Source: Vitis vinifera (Eukaryota; Streptophyta; Magnoliopsida; Vitales; Vitaceae). Taken from it: a stretch of DNA of 64,000 nt. Both the position numbers and the translations under genes were made by a program. The stretch spans positions 3,939,501 through 4,003,500 of the forward strand of contig NC_081810.1 in assembly GCF_030704535.1 (NCBI RefSeq), given 5' to 3'. Shown piece after piece: positions 59,801 to 64,000 of this stretch. The number at the start of each line of letters is the position of its first letter. Position 1 is the first letter of the stretch. The notes under the pieces were generated by a model that was not told the origin of the DNA, made no database searches, and saw only the letters and a list, made by a program, of their open reading frames with translations.

Positions 59801-62800
59801 CAAGTTATCCACATTGTCCCTGAAAACAATTGCATTTAACATACAACCTAAAAATCATTACATTTTCTCTTGGAAATTATCAGTCAGTCTGGTTCACTGA
59901 AAGAGAGAATAAAAGTGGGATGTTTATAAATGAGATAAGCAGAAAGTAGGATGTTATTAGAGAGAAATTTACCTCCATGGCCACCAAACCATTATCTCAA
60001 AAGTGAGGTGGTCTAGATAAGGGAATTCAGTACAAAAAAAAAAAAAAAAAAAAAAACATTTTACACAAGATACAAGCCAGACAGGAAGGGCCCATATTTC
60101 TTTTTCCTCTCTACTGTGTCAAACAAACCAAAGAAAGCACCTAGTATAAAAAAAATTTAATTAAATTGTAACTTTTATTTAGGCTTCTTCAAAAAACCTT
60201 TCAATAGTAGATCTCACAAGATTTCACTAATTTGAATGGTGGGAAACTCCCTGTCCGCGCACTTCACAAGGATCCGAGCCCACTGCAACTCAGACGAAGA
60301 AACAGTGTCTTCATCCACTGCTACAAATCCTCTACACCCATCACCAATTCTTTTAAACACCTCTGTCCTCCACAAATGAAGCAGGAGCCTGACCACCCTT
60401 ACCCAAACCTCATTAGCAATGAAGTCCTTGCAAAGGCACCCCACCTCAGGGTTCCATTTATCCAAAATAATAAAATTTTCCTTTATATTTCTTAAGCCTT
60501 TGGCTAGAACACGCTCAGCCTCACTTGGCAACTCAAAGTCAAACAGCAAGAGACCTCTACCTAACACAGTAACCCTCAGATTCCCCTTTAAAGCCCAATG
60601 CTGCAGAGCCCAACTCAGGAAAAGGAGCTGAATTGATACCCTACCAGCCTACCAGACACTGTCTCAACTCATCTAACCTTCCTCGCACTTCTCTTTCCCC
60701 CACCTCTAACCAAATTGACTCGCCTACCCTTCCCGGGCTCGACTTAACAGCATCTGCGTACCCCTTTCTCCCTCCACAGGACCTTCAAGCCCCCCTTCGC
60801 CCTCAACAAATCCTCTGGACCTCTGCTTACCTGTAAGCCACCTGTCGGGGCCACACCAAGGCCTCTCAACCCCACGCCCAAGGAATTCCATCCAAAAAAC
60901 TGTCCCTTCCCTTCTGGAAAACTAATGCTATATCTTTTTTATTCAATATCACGGACTGAGCAGAGAATGAACCTTCCTGCCTCATTTAAACGTCGCTCCA
61001 ACCTATACTTCCTATTCCCCTCCTCCCAACCAATAACCCAAACTCGGTTATTAGCCTCTCTACAACAAGCTTCTACTCCATCCAGTAAGTAACGTAAACT
61101 AGCCTCCCCGAATCTAATCCAAGAGGAGACACCTCTGCTTCTCTCCCAAATGCAGCCTTTCAGCTTTCCTCCCAAATCCTCAACCAAAATCTCCAAAGGA
61201 TTTGGACTCCACCACAAAACAACTTCTTCCACCCCTGGCAGCACCAACTTCTCCCCATGCTCTCATCTCACCATAAGAAATCAGATTGGGCCAACGCATC
61301 TAAATCTACTTGTGCAACTACAACCTCAACATCCTTCATCTAAATCAGATTGAAATGTAATATACCAACTCCACTTCACCTCCCAAAAGGAAAACAGAAA
61401 ATTTCATGAGTTCTCTTCCACCAACACTAAGCATCACCATATCCTCCATCCTCAACTCACACTTCTCTACCAGGTTCTTTCTTGATAGAACTTTAGGTTA
61501 CTGATTCCTCTTCTTTAATGGCAAGCCAGACAAATTTTTAAAGCCATAAATCACCTATTTATTGGATTTTACAGCAAAGTACATATAACATTAGACCTTT
61601 TTTTATAGGTTCCATATGACATTAAACCATAATGGCTTTTGCAAAAACTAAATCAGCAGTGAGTATAAGTTTCAATATAAGTCCTTAAAGTAATTCTATT
61701 CAAACAATAAAACAAAAACCTTTTTGCAAGTTTATCCCAAATCAAGAATTACTACAGAGGTCCAAGAATGAATAAAAAAACAAGGATCATAAACCATAAG
61801 AGTCCAGAAACAGAAGTGCATTAGCAGAGAGAAAACTCACCCATCAGTTGGAATACTAGTTGTTGTCAACTTCACAGGAAGTAAAGGATGTGCCACAGTA
61901 ACCCAAAAACTGCATAAGCACTAACACATTAGAAAATACAAAATTTTCCGATTTCTATCAAGTGCAGAAAAAAGAAGATAACACTATACTGTAGCATCTA
62001 AAATGCACCAAGTGAGAATAGGCCAGAAGCATTGATTAAATGAATTCAATTAAGAAATTGCTAACATGTCCTTACCACAAACCAGGCAAAGAGGGCTAGG
62101 TTGCTCGTAGATCTTAAGCAGGCTGATTGTAAATCAGGTTGCTCGTAGATCTTAAGAGGATGGGCTTTCAGGGACTGGGGAAGATGGGTGGATTATAGAG
62201 CTAGGGGCAGATAGATCGAAGGTTTGTCCATTGGGATTGGGCATGGACGAGCCTCGACTGGGCCAGCATTGATGAAAAAATTACAAAAGAATTTAAACAA
62301 AAACCTAAGCAGAATAAAAGCCAAAATCCACCAAACCAGAATTAGCAATTTGCTAAATTAAATGCAAACTGTCTATACCCCATGCAGATCTAGGAAGGGA
62401 AATTCAGAAGGTTTCCCAATTCGACATCAAGCCAAACAAAAACAAAAAACCCCCAGCAATATATTACATATCACTTCCTCTTTGTTCAATCATATCACAT
62501 ATAAGTTCCTTGGTGTTTCCTGATTTATAACACAACCTATATGCTGCCACATTCGACAAAAACCTATATCTAAAATTGTGGTTAATTGCTAATCCCAAAA
62601 AATGGAAGACATCAGGAGCAGATATGGAAAATTAAGAATAAGAAAATGATTGAAAAAATTAAACAAATCAATATTGAACAAGATGAATTTTGGTAAAATT
62701 GGAAATGTGGAACCATCTAAAATTTAAAGCCTCGACCACAAAGCAAGATATTTCATTTGGGTATATACCTGACTGTCAATTAAATTTGTGCACTACACAA

Positions 62801-64000
62801 CATGCAGACTGGGTGAAACATTGGACTTAATATGGTCATCAATCAGGCTCAAAGTCTCAAATGAATTGGCATATAGTGCAAATAGGTGACAATAGGCAAA
62901 GAGGTTAATAAAGTATACCAGTTAAGACTTTAAAACTTGAATGAAAAGTATTTATTGTCATTTTGCTCAAACTTTCTTTTATCACTGCACTCTCCTCCTA
63001 ATCAATAAATATGTTTCCCATAGAAACAACACAAATCTTAGTACCAAAATGACAAAAAAACAATTTATTTAGCAGGTAATATAACAAGCAAAATAACAGC
63101 ATGCACATAAATCATTTGGAGAGATCCAAATATTTATACACAGTTTTAATTTAAATAAGGAAAAAAGAATATAGAAGCTACATACGGGTCAGCTCGACTT
63201 AGTCGACAAATTTCACAGTAGAATGGGTCGGGAGTTGGTGGAATACCCTCCATAGTTTTCTCTGGAATTATAACACAACCTATATGCTGCCACACCTGGC
63301 ATTTTAGATCGTCGCACTGCCAGAAAAAGGGAAAAGGGAGAAGGACCAAAGCATAAGCAACAAATTAATGCTAAAAAGAGGGAATAGTAATTTGAGTAAA
63401 TACATAACACACAAAACCCATATATATAGATAGATAAATATATCACTAAATGTTTTGTAGTACTCCACCTGGAGCACAAACAATGTGATTTTTATTAGAA
63501 AAAAGGTTTTCTGCAGATGGCAACTACATTTACTTCTAATAAGAGATCATAGATTCATAAATTCAACTATTTAATTTTTTTTCCACCAATTGAGTCATGT
63601 ATGCAACTTGATAATTGCAGCCTCATATAGAAGTTATATGTGGATATACAAGTGAGAATCCAGGGAAATATGAACTTATGAAACGCATGCATTCATCTTA
63701 TGCAAACATGCTTAAGATATAGTTCATAAGCTAAACTAGCTTCACATTAAACAACAGTCTCATGTGTCCAATATGCAAAAGTATACAACCACCTAAAAGG
63801 GAGTCCAACTTGGACAAAAGGAAAAAAAAAACAATATATTTGGTAAAACCTTAAGCATTGTCTCATTTGGCAGTGCGCTTCCACATGGACAACGAATCTT
63901 CATATCATTATATGAATCCTCAAGTTCTTCTTTGAATTTGACATTACTGCTATCTGAGAGAACCTGTCCCTTTGATGCTAAGTCAGTGGCTCCAGATACC
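50842..64000 (-). CDS. SIZ1: E3 SUMO-protein ligase SIZ1 (partial; 5' end outside window)
   Basis: Twelve exons on minus: 63850->64000, 63186-63316, 61841-61909, 59125-59212, 58954-59029, 58407-58480, 58087-58194, 56496-56657, 52908-53012, 52742-52822, 51410-52622, 50842-50984; phases all agree. SIZ1 transfers SUMO to nuclear targets and controls phosphate, cold, ABA and immune responses in plants. Seen here: PHD finger ([43 protein letters not shown]); PINIT region ([12 protein letters not shown]... [20 protein letters not shown]); SP-RING across three exons ([59 protein letters not shown]); SUMO-interacting motif [13 protein letters not shown]; and the C-terminus [18 protein letters not shown]. 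The N-terminal SAP domain lies to the right of the window. Exon 52908-53012 uses a GC donor (aag|gcaagt). Introns hold a LINE, a LINE ORF1 fragment and two SINEs. Confidence 0.97.
53272..55530 (-). mobile_element. Degenerate L1-type LINE in a SIZ1 intron (sense to SIZ1)
   Basis: Minus-strand reverse transcriptase remnants: [11 protein letters not shown] near 55160; [20 protein letters not shown] at 55040-54960; [17 protein letters not shown]...[33 protein letters not shown] and [10 protein letters not shown] (to 54613). Then the zf-RVT region [20 protein letters not shown]...[10 protein letters not shown] (~54000-53830). The 3' end is a poly-T on plus at 53274-53292. Several stops and frame breaks are present, and the YxDD-type box reads FAND in place of FADD, so the polymerase is dead. 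The 5' end is lost. No clear target duplication found. Confidence 0.85.
57930..58040 (+). mobile_element. tRNA-derived SINE, copy 1
   Basis: The A-box-like aggactcaagtggtaagggg (57941) and the B-box-like aagtttgagtccgaa (57986) are followed by an A-rich tail. It shares the order 'ctcaagtggtaa-gggttggag ... gaggttc-aagtt-gagtcc' with the inverted copy 600 bp away. It lies in a SIZ1 intron, antisense to the gene. Confidence 0.6.
58661..58765 (-). mobile_element. tRNA-derived SINE, copy 2 (inverted)
   Basis: Read on minus: tgccctcaagtggtaaaggg (A-box-like), then gaggttctaggttcaagtcc (B-box-like), then an A/T-rich tail. Same family as the copy at 57930-58040 but in opposite orientation and in a different SIZ1 intron. 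Confidence 0.6.
60190..61480 (-). mobile_element. LINE ORF1-like (DUF4283) fragment in a SIZ1 intron
   Basis: Minus-strand frames at 61247-60939 ([20 protein letters not shown]...[19 protein letters not shown]) and 60567-60214 ([20 protein letters not shown]... [34 protein letters not shown]) form the gag-like DUF4283 part of a plant non-LTR retroelement ORF1, broken by frameshifts near 60600-60930. No endonuclease or reverse transcriptase follows on the 3' side (left), so only the 5' part of the element is present. A 24-nt A run lies at 60034-60057 on plus. Confidence 0.7.

Noticed and set aside
32697-64000. A functional SUMO cluster: Ulp1-like protease next to SUMO ligase SIZ1
   Set aside because: The protease lies entirely inside a transposon with a target duplication, and GTF2H2 separates it from SIZ1. 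The proximity is coincidental.

Overview
This is nuclear DNA from a eudicot, most likely grapevine (Vitis) or a close relative. That is an inference from plant-specific gene families, canonical GT-AG introns, AT-rich intergenic DNA and introns swollen by LINEs, SINEs and miniature elements; no species-diagnostic marker was tested. Nothing points to a prokaryotic, organellar or viral origin.

Layout, left to right. (1) 272-7234, minus: the 5' two thirds of the visible part of isovaleryl-CoA dehydrogenase (IVD), running off the left edge. (2) 7320-10640: intergenic, with a ~345-bp tandem satellite at 8045-9165. (3) 10707-21044, plus: a TMEM209/CYB561_N-type membrane protein (684 aa, seven coding exons). 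Its introns hold a 5'-truncated LINE with a target-site duplication, a TRIM/SMART-like mini LTR element, a tRNA-derived SINE and a long foldback. (4) 22612-26798, plus: the two-exon S1FA gene (89 aa). (5) 27000-32687: gene-poor DNA with a GC-rich terminal-inverted-repeat element and a hAT-like MITE. (6) 32697-42924: one complete 10.2-kb Mutator-like element (MULE) with ~105-bp terminal inverted repeats and a perfect 9-bp target-site duplication. It carries an apparently intact MURA-type transposase (minus, 828 aa) and, converging on it, a DUF1985 + Ulp1-type C48 cysteine protease gene (plus). A 74-bp tandem array of dyad-symmetric units lies between the two 3' ends. (7) 43977-48875, plus: TFIIH subunit p44/SSL1 (GTF2H2, 433 aa). 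(8) 50842-64000, minus: SUMO E3 ligase SIZ1 (PHD, PINIT, SP-RING, SIM), whose first exon(s) with the SAP domain lie beyond the right edge. Its introns hold two LINE pieces and two SINEs.

The resident genes (leucine catabolism, nuclear-envelope-type membrane protein, S1FA, TFIIH, SUMO ligase) are unrelated housekeeping functions and form no operon or cluster. The most notable system is the protease-carrying MULE: transposase ends, target duplication and catalytic motifs are all readable, while the protease ORF shows a homopolymer frameshift and a lost splice acceptor. Exon coordinates below were set by reading splice sites and checking phase continuity by hand.
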